This document shows, piece after piece, positions 1 to 7,279 of a DNA stretch of 64,000 nucleotides. The stretch lies in contig NZ_CP103834.1 in the NCBI RefSeq assembly GCF_029774175.1, positions 382,501 to 446,500 of the forward strand, written 5' to 3'. Every line of letters starts with the position of its first letter. Within the stretch, counting starts at the first letter, position 1. Position numbers and translations under genes: made by a program. A model generated the notes under the pieces. That model ran no database searches. It had not been told where the DNA came from and saw nothing but the letters and a program-made list of their open reading frames with translations. The DNA is from Actinobacillus genomosp. 1. Its GTDB lineage: Bacteria; Pseudomonadota; Gammaproteobacteria; Enterobacterales; Pasteurellaceae.

Positions 1-2
1 GT

Positions 3-515
3 AAGGAGTATTTTGATAAGACAGCTAATCCGAAGAAAACAGGAAAAGGAAAGACGTTTTTTCATTTTATCCGTAAATTAACGAGAAATTTTAATGAGAA
101 AGGTATTTTATGGGGGAATTTATACGCTTTTGATTTTAAAAAAGGTGATCCTAAAAAGAATAATGAGGGGATTTCTATTTTAGAATTAGAAATGCTGTCA
201 GCTGAATTATTAAAGGCTCAAATTGAAATTTTAAAACCTCGTATTATTATTTTTGCTACAGGTAACGGTGGAGTAGATTCCAGAAAACGTACGTTTAATT
301 TAGATTTTTCAGGCAAAGATGAGTTTTATGATAAGTCGGGGAATCTTTTACCTAAAAAATATGTAGAATTTTTTAAATTTTCCGAGCAAGCAGAACATAA
401 TGAAATTTATTCAACCATAGACGGTTATCGAATTAGACATCCTAGCTCAAGATATAAAAAAGATAGTTATGCTAGGGACAGTTTGGTTAAGCACTTGCTG
501 AATAAAAATTGTTAG
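3..515 (+). CDS. Partial protein, possible UDG-superfamily fold (5' end outside window)
   Basis: The frame is open from the first bases, so this is the C-terminal part (about 170 residues) of a longer protein, not a gene starting at the internal ATG at 192. Two segments recall the uracil-DNA glycosylase superfamily: a hydrophobic strand preceded by LKPR (ILKPRIIIFATGNGG) and a later RHPSSRYKKDSY segment resembling the HPS motif of that fold. I infer only the fold; catalytic residues cannot be judged without the N-terminus. The reading is AT-rich and lysine-rich compared with the genes downstream. A weak AT hairpin (526-547) follows the stop. A phage- or defence-linked origin is possible but not shown. 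Confidence 0.5.
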   Translation, partial: KEYFDKTANPKKTGKGKTFFHFIRKLTRNFNEKGILWGNLYAFDFKKGDPKKNNEGISILELEMLSAELLKAQIEILKPRIIIFATGNGGVDSRKRTFNLDFSGKDEFYDKSGNLLPKKYVEFFKFSEQAEHNEIYSTIDGYRIRHPSSRYKKDSYARDSLVKHLLNKNC

Positions 516-570
516 TAAGATTTATAAAAATGTTGTACTACATTTTTAAATTAAAGCTTGGGAGTAAATA

Positions 571-1290
571 ATGAATAAAAATTTACCAAAAGTGGTGGTT
601 TTAACTGGGGCGGGGATTTCTGCGGAATCAGGGATTGAAACTTTCCGAGCTAGCACCGGATTATGGGAAAATCATAAAGTCGATGATGTTGCAACCCCTG
701 AAGGATTTATGCGTAATCCTGAATTAGTACAACGTTTTTATAATGCACGCCGGGCAAGGTTATTTGATGCAGATGTGCAACCTAATGCAGCACATTTAGC
801 TTTAGCAGAATTAGAAGAAAAGCTAGGCGATAATTTCTTATTAGTCACACAAAATGTGGATAATTTACACGAACGTGCGGGCAGTAAACGTGTTGTACAT
901 ATGCACGGAGAACTGCTTAAAGTACGTTGTGTAAGAAAGGGAACGGTATATGACTGGCAAGAAGATATTACGGATGAGAGCCTGTGCCAATGCTGCCAGC
1001 CTCCTCAAAAATTACGCCCACATATCGTTTGGTTTGGGGAAATGCCACTACAAATGAATCGTATTGAAGATGCTTTATGGGAATGTGATTACTTTATCTC
1101 GATTGGTACTTCTGGTAATGTTTATCCGGCAGCAGGCTTTGTGAATATTGCGGATCGAGCCGGTGCTGTGACGGTGGAGCTGAATTTAGAACCGAGTGAA
1201 AAACATTCCTCATTTCATAGTAGCCAGCAGGGAAAAGCAACTGAAATTGTGCCAAAATTTGTGAAAGAATTATTGGGTAAATATGTTTAA
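571..1290 (+). CDS. cobB: NAD-dependent protein deacylase (sirtuin, class III)
   Basis: Sir2-family enzyme that removes acyl groups from lysines using NAD+, releasing nicotinamide and O-acyl-ADP-ribose; cytoplasmic. Visible features: the NAD-binding GAGISAESGIETFR at residues 13-26, TQNVDNLHERAG near 93-104, catalytic His112 in HMHGE, and zinc cysteines at C120 and in the later CQCC cluster. Tyr57 and Arg60 in FYNARR match the pair that gives E. coli CobB desuccinylase activity. The 239 residues match the short CobB form. GGGAG lies about 10 bases before the ATG. The 3' end overlaps the next gene by 8 bases, suggesting translational coupling. Confidence 0.95.
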   Translation: MNKNLPKVVVLTGAGISAESGIETFRASTGLWENHKVDDVATPEGFMRNPELVQRFYNARRARLFDADVQPNAAHLALAELEEKLGDNFLLVTQNVDNLHERAGSKRVVHMHGELLKVRCVRKGTVYDWQEDITDESLCQCCQPPQKLRPHIVWFGEMPLQMNRIEDALWECDYFISIGTSGNVYPAAGFVNIADRAGAVTVELNLEPSEKHSSFHSSQQGKATEIVPKFVKELLGKYV

Positions 1291-2023
1291 TATTTATTTT
1301 ACTCAACAATCGGCTAAACATAAAAGAGTAAACCAAGATGCGTTATTTAATGGCATTGAGGTTTACCAAAATATTTTGAAATTAGCAGAAAAGGTCATGT
1401 TGCAGAAAGAATCTGTAATTATCGGTATTGCTGATGGGGTTTCTCATAGCCCAAACTCCCAGCTAGCAAGCCGATTTTTTATGAATCAATTAAAAACTTG
1501 CGAAAGTCTTTCCGCTTCTTGGTTAGGTTATCAACATAAATTATTTTGCGAAACTTATTCAGAGAAATATTTAGGTAATGCGACTACATTCGTAGCTTGC
1601 CAAATAGATAATGATGGATTAGTTAATTTAATTAATGTTGGTAATAGTCGAGCATATAAAATCTCAGAGAATGGAAAATGGCAACAGATAAGCCAAGATC
1701 ATACTTTAATTTCAAGATTAAAAGCAGATGGAATCGCAATAGAGGATGTGGAGTATTCCGGTCTATATAATGGATTGGAGTCTTGCTTAATTGCAGACTT
1801 TGAAGAAACGGATTTTCAAATTTTTTCACATACCTTTTATTTACAACAAGATGAAGTTATTTTGCTTTGTTCTGATGGGCTGACTGATTTTATCCCAGAG
1901 AAGGTTCGAGAACAGATTTGGCAACAGTATGAAAATATTGAAGAAAAAATTACCGCTTATAGAAAGTATGCAAAACGACAAAGATTTAATGATGATTTCT
2001 CAGTGATTGTATGTAGAAGATAA
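1283..2023 (+). CDS. PP2C-family (PPM) serine/threonine protein phosphatase
   Basis: A 246-residue single-domain PPM phosphatase, expected to dephosphorylate Ser/Thr with two Mn/Mg ions. The metal-site aspartates are in place: NQDA near residue 18, IADGVS near 50, LLCSDGLTDF near 194 and FNDDFSVIV near the C-terminus; VGNSRAY and SQDHT are also typical. No transmembrane segment is seen. It overlaps cobB by 8 bases, so the two should be co-transcribed. No partner Ser/Thr kinase gene is in the window. It converges on the FtsZ-like gene with a small hairpin between them. Family call firm; substrate unknown. Confidence 0.9.
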   Translation: MFNIYFTQQSAKHKRVNQDALFNGIEVYQNILKLAEKVMLQKESVIIGIADGVSHSPNSQLASRFFMNQLKTCESLSASWLGYQHKLFCETYSEKYLGNATTFVACQIDNDGLVNLINVGNSRAYKISENGKWQQISQDHTLISRLKADGIAIEDVEYSGLYNGLESCLIADFEETDFQIFSHTFYLQQDEVILLCSDGLTDFIPEKVREQIWQQYENIEEKITAYRKYAKRQRFNDDFSVIVCRR

Positions 2024-2024
2024 T

Positions 2025-2047
2025 CCCTCTTTTGAGGGCTTTGTTTT
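2025..2047. terminator. Short hairpin between convergent genes
   Basis: CCCTC-tttt-GAGGG followed by CTTTGTTTT, placed between the converging phosphatase and FtsZ-like genes. The five-pair stem is short, so termination may be partial. Confidence 0.45.
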
Positions 2048-2065
2048 ACAAAAAATTTAGTATTT

Positions 2066-2926
2066 TTAACCGCTTGTTTCACAAGCAAAAATCCCCATAA
2101 CAGTCATAGTTTTTGAATCGTGTTCGGATATTGATGTACCGAAAATTATCGTGCCGGCTTCATTGCTTATCGAATGAATTCCATCCAGAATTAGATTAAT
2201 TTCGTCAAGTTCGAGATTTAAGCCTGATTGTATATTGAGAAGGACAGCATTAACTTGACTGGAATATCTAAATTTAGCCTGTTCGATAAATTTATTTATA
2301 ATTAATTCTACTCTATTTTTTCCAGACGCAGATTCGATTATGAAAAATGCGTTAGCCGCTCCCGAAAGGATTGAGCAAACATCTTGAATATCAATATTAA
2401 TTAACCCCGGACAGGACATTATATTCGGTAGGTGTGAAAATTGAATTAATCTTTGTTCAAGATGATTTTTCGCTTCTTGCTCAGCTAATTGATAAATTTC
2501 ACACTCTTTCTGTAAGTCAAAATGTACTATGCAACTGTGATCAGTATAGAGTTTTTTCGTACGTTCAATAATTTGAGCATTTTCTTGTAAATATTGGGCA
2601 GCAATCACTACAAGCGTGTTGTTACTTGTTTGAATCAATGCTTGAGCAATATTAAAGTCTTCTTCATTATCAATATCAACATAGATCAGTAAGAAATCGA
2701 CACCTTTGAGTAATTCTATCGCTTTTTGTTGCTGTTCTGCCGAGGTTACAAGTAATTTATGATGTGCCATCACTTTACTTAAACGCTGTTCATTGTGATC
2801 AATGGCAATATAAAACACATTTTCAGCTGGCTTTTTTATCATTTTCTGAATAAGTTTACCGCCTGATTCGCCAATACCGATAAGGCGAATAATTAGATTA
2901 TTTGGTTCTTGTATTGGAACAAACAT
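2066..2926 (-). CDS. Divergent FtsZ/tubulin paralogue lacking the GTPase signature
   Basis: A 286-residue protein that follows the FtsZ fold from start to end. The N-terminus begins MFVP with a T1-like loop GIGESGGK (FtsZ GVGGGGGN); FYIAIDHNEQRL matches the FtsZ strand with VNTDAQAL; CPGLINIDIQDV matches RPGLMNVDFADV; SGLNLELDE matches the T7 loop GFDLRLDE; IIFGTS matches VVIGTS. The T4 loop GGGTGTG is replaced by an acidic DIDNEED stretch and one T7 aspartate is Asn, so GTP binding and hydrolysis are probably lost. The region between T4 and the RPGL helix is shortened, and the C-terminal linker and conserved tail are absent. A strong GGAGG precedes the ATG. A role in modulating division or another filament is inference only. 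Confidence 0.8.
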   Translation of the reverse strand: MFVPIQEPNNLIIRLIGIGESGGKLIQKMIKKPAENVFYIAIDHNEQRLSKVMAHHKLLVTSAEQQQKAIELLKGVDFLLIYVDIDNEEDFNIAQALIQTSNNTLVVIAAQYLQENAQIIERTKKLYTDHSCIVHFDLQKECEIYQLAEQEAKNHLEQRLIQFSHLPNIMSCPGLINIDIQDVCSILSGAANAFFIIESASGKNRVELIINKFIEQAKFRYSSQVNAVLLNIQSGLNLELDEINLILDGIHSISNEAGTIIFGTSISEHDSKTMTVMGIFACETSG

Positions 2927-3269
2927 ATTTCCTCCATAGTGAGTTATGGTTTATAGAAATTGATGTGAAACGGGGGCTTTTAGTGATAATGCTTAATACG
3001 TTGAATAGGGGGATTTTGGGCGATTGACTGCCCTACGGTTGTAAAACGATTTTAGTTTGTAGCACTTTCTAGTTAAACTTTTGAAAAGTGAACAAATTTT
3101 ACGAAACATATTCAGTGACCTATATAAACAAAATGTAATTTATCAGCCGTTATCGTAAATGATTAATACGACATTTCGTGTCGTTTTGAATTACTGCGAT
3201 TATTTTTATAAAAAATCACTCAAATCTGACCGCTTGTTGGCGTACAATAACAAAATTCAGAGATAGATT
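2927..3269. other. 355-base intergenic region (to 3281) between FtsZ-like gene and selD
   Basis: AT-rich divergent spacer that must carry the promoters of both flanking genes. I see a small hairpin (ACGACA/TGTCGT, 3168-3184) followed by TTTT and a USS-linked promoter near 3228-3251. No ORF with a credible start and ribosome site and no tRNA-like sequence was found. Confidence 0.5.
3228..3251 (+). promoter_or_regulatory. USS fused to -10-like element upstream of selD
   Basis: A reverse-orientation uptake signal (GACCGCTTGT) runs directly into TACAAT, a -10-like hexamer, about 35 bases before the selD start. The same 24-base arrangement, with two differences, lies before the MATE exporter gene at 50552-50575. 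No good -35 is visible. Confidence 0.4.
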
Positions 3270-3281
3270 ATGAGGTATAAA

Positions 3282-4325
3282 ATGGCGGAAGAACCGATTC
3301 GTTTGACGCAATACAGTCACGGTGCGGGTTGAGGCTGTAAAATTTCTCCTAAGGTGTTAGGGACAATTTTACAAAGTCAGCTGGAAAAATTTGTTGATCC
3401 GAATTTATTAGTGGGTAATGAGACCGCCGATGATGCCGCTGTGTATGATATCGGTAATGGCGTTGGCATTATCAGCACGACGGACTTTTTTATGCCGATT
3501 GTGGACGATCCGTTTGATTTTGGGCGCATTGCGGCGGCAAATGCGTTAAGTGATGTGTTTGCGATGGGCGGTAAGCCGATTATGGCGATTGCCATTTTAG
3601 GCTTTCCGGTAAACAAGTTGCCGGCGGAAGTGGCGCAAAAAATTGTGGAAGGCGGGCGTTTTGCTTGTCAGCAAGCCGGTATTGCCTTAGCTGGCGGTCA
3701 TTCGATTGATTCGCCTGAGCCGATTTTCGGGCTGGCGGTAACCGGTATGGTTAGCACCGAACAGGTGAAAAAGAATGCTTCGGCAGAAGTCGGTTGCGAA
3801 CTGTTTTTGACTAAACCGCTTGGTATCGGCGTATTAACAACCGCTGAGAAAAAAGGTTTATTGAAAGCGGAACATCAGAATCTTGCACGTGACGTGATGT
3901 GTCAAATTAATTTAATTGGTGCGCAATTCTCACAGTTAGCGGATGTGACGGCAATGACGGATGTAACCGGTTTCGGTTTGTTAGGGCATTTAAGTGAAAT
4001 TTGCCAAGGCTCTAATCTGCGTGCCGAAGTGAATTTTGCTGAAATTCATACGTTAGACGGTGTAAAAGACTATATAGCGCAGGGTGCTGTACCGGGTGGG
4101 ACAAATCGTAACTTTGACAGCTATGGCCATCTGATTTCAGCCATGACCGATGAGCAAAAGGCGATTTTATGCGATCCGCAAACTTCCGGCGGTTTGTTAA
4201 TTGCAGTACGTCCGCAAGCGGTCGAAAAAGTGCAACAAATTGCAAACCAAGCCAATGTGCCTTTATTTAGGGTTGGTCGTTTGCTTGAAGCGGACGATGC
4301 GAAGCCGTTAATTGAAGTCATTTAA
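3282..4325 (+). CDS. selD: Selenide, water dikinase; selenocysteine-containing SelD
   Basis: Makes selenophosphate from selenide and ATP, the Se donor for selenocysteine tRNA and selenouridine. The ATG at 3282 follows GAGGT at a 6-base spacing. Codon 17 (3330-3332) is TGA in the catalytic motif HGAG-U-GCK, where E. coli SelD has Cys17; reading through gives 347 residues, the normal family length (E. coli 347). Lys20 is present. The downstream GGHSIDSPEP and DVTGFGLLGH motifs are typical. A SECIS hairpin follows the UGA at once. A conventional gene finder would wrongly start it at an internal codon (3354). An in-frame ATG at 3270 is less well placed. First gene of a tight plus-strand run with nudJ and ubiH. 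Confidence 0.96.
3333..3373 (+). promoter_or_regulatory. SECIS element of selD
   Basis: Hairpin just after the UGA codon. The outer stem is a perfect 9 pairs (TGTAAAATT 3336-3344 with AATTTTACA 3365-3373). A 2x2 internal mismatch follows, then an upper stem TCCTAA (3347-3352) with TTAGGG (3357-3362, one G-U). The loop GGTG (3353-3356) starts 20 bases after the UGA and has the GGU expected for SelB recognition. Confidence 0.88.
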
Positions 4326-4346
4326 GCGGAAAAGCGAGGAGCGGAT

Positions 4347-4802
4347 ATGCATAAGCCTAATATCACTTTAGCCTGTGTGGTGCATTGCAAAGGTAAATTT
4401 TTGTTTGTGGAAGAAATTGAATATGGTAAACGAACCTTAAACCAACCGGCAGGGCATTTGGAAGCAAATGAAACATTGTTGGAAGGAGCGAGTAGAGAGT
4501 TATTTGAGGAAACCGGTATTCGTGCACAAATGCAAAGGGTGATCAAAATTTATCAATGGCACGCACCTCGTTCACAAACCGATTATTTACGTTTTGTATT
4601 TGCGGTCGAGTTAGAAGATTTTGCGCTGATTGCGCCACAGGATAGCGATATTACTCAAGGTTTTTGGCTGAGTTTAGAGGAATTTAAGCATTTTATTCAG
4701 CAAGAGGGACAGTGCGAACGTAATCCGTTAGTCAGCCAGTCTATTGCAGATTATTTGAGTGGCGAAAGTTATCCGCTTGATGTGTTACGTGTGTTTGAAT
4801 AA
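4347..4802 (+). CDS. nudJ: NudJ-type Nudix phosphatase
   Basis: A 151-residue Nudix hydrolase closely resembling E. coli NudJ (153 residues), which hydrolyses nucleoside di/triphosphates and the thiamin intermediate HMP-PP. The Nudix box is complete (GHLEANE, then RELFEETGI, about residues 37-59), preceded by the NQPAGHLEA seen in NudJ. Sits 21 bases after selD and 9 before ubiH. Substrate by homology only. Confidence 0.9.
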   Translation: MHKPNITLACVVHCKGKFLFVEEIEYGKRTLNQPAGHLEANETLLEGASRELFEETGIRAQMQRVIKIYQWHAPRSQTDYLRFVFAVELEDFALIAPQDSDITQGFWLSLEEFKHFIQQEGQCERNPLVSQSIADYLSGESYPLDVLRVFE

Positions 4803-4811
4803 GAGGTGGAA

Positions 4812-6011
4812 ATGGCAGAGCAATTTGATGTGGTCATTGTTGGCGGAGCGGTAACCGGTTCGGTATTGGCATTGGCGTTAAGTAGCTTGTCACAGCATAA
4901 AATGCGGATTGCAATCGTTGAAAAACAGTTGCCTGATTATGCGCAACAAGGCGGTTTCGACGCTCGTAGTATCGCTTTAGCGCAAGGCAGTTTGCAAAAA
5001 ATTGCCCAAATTCGACCGCTTGTCGGCAGCGCACTTGCCGAACAAATTCAGCAAATTTCGACACCGATTCAGCAGATTCAAGTGTCGGATCTCGGGCATT
5101 TCGGTAAAACGACATTAAAAGCGAGTGAACTGAATTTAGCACAATTAGGTGTTGTGGTTGAGCTTGCCAAATTAGGTAAAAATTTGACCGCTTGTATTGA
5201 GCGACAGCCGAATATCCGTTGTTTTTGTCCGAATCAAATTGTTCATTTCGAACGTTCACAAACTGATGTTTTGCTTACGTTACAAAACGGCGAACAGATT
5301 CGCACACAATTAATGGTAGCGGCAGACGGGATTCAATCCCAAATCGCTCGGCAGTGTGGTATTGAAACTGAGATATTAAAGGATTATCAACAATCGGCTT
5401 TAATTGCAAATGTTGAAATTAGTGAACCGCATCAAGGGCAGGCTTTTGAGCGATTTACGACGCAAGGCCCGTTAGCGTTGTTGCCGTTAAGCGATAATCG
5501 AATGTCATTAGTGTGGTGTGTGAAGCAAGCAGAGGATTTGACAGATCTTTCCGATGAAGCATTTCTTTCGCAATTACAGCAGCAATTCGGTTGGAAATTA
5601 GGGAGGTTTGAGAGAGTCAGTAAGCGGTTTGTTTATCCGCTCACTTCGCAAAAAGCACAATCGCATATTCATCATCGTTTGGCGATAGTCGGCAATGCAG
5701 CGCAATTATTGCATCCGGTTGCGGGGCAGGGCTTTAATCTTGGCATGCGAGATCTGTTTACCCTTGCACAGCTGTTGGCAAAAGCCTTTGCAGAAGGGAA
5801 AGATTTAGGTGAATTTGCGCTATTAAATCAATTTGAACAATCAAGAAAGCAAGATCAAGCACAAATTATCGGATTAACAAGCGGTCTGATTTCGCTGTTT
5901 TCTTGCGATTTCTTACCGCTACAAGCGGTCAGAAATTTAGGTTTATTTGCAATTTCGCATAGTAAGTTATTGCGAGAAAATATTGCGAATAAGGCATTGG
6001 GTTGGCAATAA
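4812..6011 (+). CDS. ubiH: 2-octaprenyl-6-methoxyphenol hydroxylase UbiH
   Basis: FAD-dependent aromatic hydroxylase of ubiquinone biosynthesis (C1 hydroxylation), working in the soluble Ubi complex. The dinucleotide fold is at the N-terminus (VVIVGGAVTGS), with GFDARSIALA, the ADGIQS segment, and the C-terminal FAD motif VGNAAQLLHPVAGQGFNLG. GFDARSIALA, QVSDLGHFGK and AFERFTTQGPLALLP match UbiH rather than UbiI/UbiF. I chose the ATG at 4812, 5 bases after AGAGGTGG, over the in-frame GTG at 4806 that lies inside that site. About 399 residues. A bidirectional terminator follows. Confidence 0.93.
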   Translation: MAEQFDVVIVGGAVTGSVLALALSSLSQHKMRIAIVEKQLPDYAQQGGFDARSIALAQGSLQKIAQIRPLVGSALAEQIQQISTPIQQIQVSDLGHFGKTTLKASELNLAQLGVVVELAKLGKNLTACIERQPNIRCFCPNQIVHFERSQTDVLLTLQNGEQIRTQLMVAADGIQSQIARQCGIETEILKDYQQSALIANVEISEPHQGQAFERFTTQGPLALLPLSDNRMSLVWCVKQAEDLTDLSDEAFLSQLQQQFGWKLGRFERVSKRFVYPLTSQKAQSHIHHRLAIVGNAAQLLHPVAGQGFNLGMRDLFTLAQLLAKAFAEGKDLGEFALLNQFEQSRKQDQAQIIGLTSGLISLFSCDFLPLQAVRNLGLFAISHSKLLRENIANKALGWQ

Positions 6012-6015
6012 AGTG

Positions 6016-6040
6016 AAAGGACGCATTAGCGTCCTTTTGT
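6016..6040. terminator. Bidirectional terminator, ubiH / lipoprotein
   Basis: AAAGGACGC-atta-GCGTCCTTTT: nine-pair stem with A and T runs on both sides, between convergent genes. Confidence 0.85.
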
Positions 6041-6517
6041 TTATAGCTGATATTTCTTCATCAATTTCAATTTCTCATTGGAGATTTCATTGCCTAATTG
6101 AGAGATGATTTTTCCTTTATCTTGTACCGATTGAGCCAATGCATCATCAGGTTGCGATTCTAATTTAATCATATCCCTAAAGGTTTCTTGGCTTAATTGT
6201 AATGCCCTTAATCCGATATTTTTGATAGGAAGAATCTCATCGTTTTGAATATCCAAATAACTTAGTGAAGCTTCAATGGTATCGACTTCTTCTAAGTAGT
6301 TTTGCATTGCATCAATTCTTGAAGGCGTATTCTGGGCAACTTCTAAGCTGTGCATTGTCAGTAAAGTTGCTTGAACATAGTCGTTGCCATACACTTCATC
6401 CCAATGATAAAAACGTTGGAAATCTGCTTGAGGAGAATGATTTTCTCCCAAATTTACACAACCGATAAGACCTAAAATAAAAGAAAAAGAAAGGGGAATT
6501 TTTATAATTTTAAACAT
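6041..6517 (-). CDS. Lipoprotein, paralogue 1 of a three-gene family
   Basis: Begins at the Met that opens a lipoprotein signal (MFKIIKIPLSFSFILGLIGC), giving about 158 residues with the lipidated Cys at 20; the upstream TTG extension lacks sense as a signal. ADFQRFYHWDEVYGN just after the signal aligns with ADYKKFQEWYQVQEQ of the third lipoprotein in this cluster, and the helical body with a KIISQLGNEI stretch is similar. This copy has diverged most. No catalytic motif. Function unknown; predicted envelope-anchored helical protein. Confidence 0.75.
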   Translation of the reverse strand: MFKIIKIPLSFSFILGLIGCVNLGENHSPQADFQRFYHWDEVYGNDYVQATLLTMHSLEVAQNTPSRIDAMQNYLEEVDTIEASLSYLDIQNDEILPIKNIGLRALQLSQETFRDMIKLESQPDDALAQSVQDKGKIISQLGNEISNEKLKLMKKYQL

Positions 6518-6542
6518 TATGATGTCGTTTTTAGAATAGAAA

Positions 6543-6564
6543 ACGGCTAGCAAAGACTAGCCGT
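6543..6564 (-). terminator. Terminator of lipoprotein paralogue 2
   Basis: Eight-pair stem ACGGCTAG/CTAGCCGT with a six-base loop, followed on the minus strand by TTTTCT. Lies just past the stop at 6574. Confidence 0.7.
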
Positions 6565-6573
6565 CGAATTATA

Positions 6574-7203
6574 TTATTTTTGAGCTGGAGCTGGAGCTGG
6601 AGCTGGAGCTGGAGCTGGAGCTGGAGCTGGAGCTGGAGCTGGACCATATTTCGTCGCTAATTCAGCTTCAATTTTTTGGCCTTCCGCCGCAATTTTATCT
6701 AATTGAGCTTGTAATTCACCGAACGCTTTATGTGCATCGGGTGTAGGGTTTTTTGCCAGTTTATCATTTTCACTGATCATTTTTGCACCTAATGCCATTG
6801 CTTCAAGTGCTTTATCTTTAAGTGCATTTACCTGTGCGTCTTTAAGATCCAGTGTAGCCGCACTTTTTTGAATATTTTCAATTTGAGAGAGAATCGCTTT
6901 GTTCATCGTATCTTGAACCACTGCCGGATCTTTAGATTTTTCACCTAATTTTTCAATTTCGCTGTTAATAGCCTCACCGATAGATTTTTCTTGTACTTGT
7001 TGCCATTCTTGGAATTTTTTGTAATCTTCCGCACCGGTATTTACAACCTGTTCAGCCGGTTTTGCCGTTTCAGCCGGCGTTTGGGTTGTTGGTGTTGCGG
7101 CAGGTGCTGCTTGTTCTGTAGTCGGTTTATTTGCCGGTTTATCACAAGCGGTTAAAAATAAAGCGAATAATGCGGTTGCACTGATTTTTGTGAATTTAGT
7201 CAT
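6574..7203 (-). CDS. Lipoprotein, paralogue 2, with Pro-Ala repeat tail
   Basis: A 209-residue lipoprotein: signal ending LFLTAC with Cys20, an Ala/Pro/Thr-rich linker (about residues 22-58), then the family core EDYKKFQEWQQVQEK and a helical region, and about ten Pro-Ala dipeptides before a terminal QK. The tail is encoded by a perfect hexanucleotide repeat. Asp follows the lipidated Cys, a signal for inner-membrane retention in enterobacteria, whereas the neighbour copy has Asn. Codons for the lipobox coincide with a USS core (7145-7154). Its own terminator suggests separate transcription from the neighbours. Function unknown. Confidence 0.8.
   Translation of the reverse strand: MTKFTKISATALFALFLTACDKPANKPTTEQAAPAATPTTQTPAETAKPAEQVVNTGAEDYKKFQEWQQVQEKSIGEAINSEIEKLGEKSKDPAVVQDTMNKAILSQIENIQKSAATLDLKDAQVNALKDKALEAMALGAKMISENDKLAKNPTPDAHKAFGELQAQLDKIAAEGQKIEAELATKYGPAPAPAPAPAPAPAPAPAPAQK
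6583..6642 (-). repeat. Hexanucleotide tandem repeat, about 10 units of AGCTGG
   Basis: Ten uninterrupted AGCTGG units encode the Pro-Ala tail of lipoprotein paralogue 2. A six-base unit keeps the frame, so slippage would change tail length, not switch expression. Confidence 0.95.
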
Positions 7204-7225
7204 TTTCTTACCTGTTTATGTGGAA

Positions 7226-7255
7226 AAAGGTTAGAACGTTTCTGCTCTAACCTTT
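7226..7255 (-). terminator. Terminator of lipoprotein paralogue 3
   Basis: Ten-pair stem AAAGGTTAGA/TCTAACCTTT with a ten-base loop and TTTTTCC on the minus-strand side, between paralogues 3 and 2. Confidence 0.75.
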
Positions 7256-7279
7256 GTATATTTTAACGCTATATCTGAA

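Noticed and set aside
2988..3026. Twelve-codon open frame in the selD upstream spacer
   Set aside because: Too short, no ribosome site, no conserved features.
3354..4325. selD beginning at 3354
   Set aside because: It would drop the UGA active site and has no good ribosome site; the ATG at 3282 with UGA readthrough gives the full family protein.
4834..5259. 141-residue open frame opposite ubiH
   Set aside because: Shadow of the ubiH coding strand; no family features.
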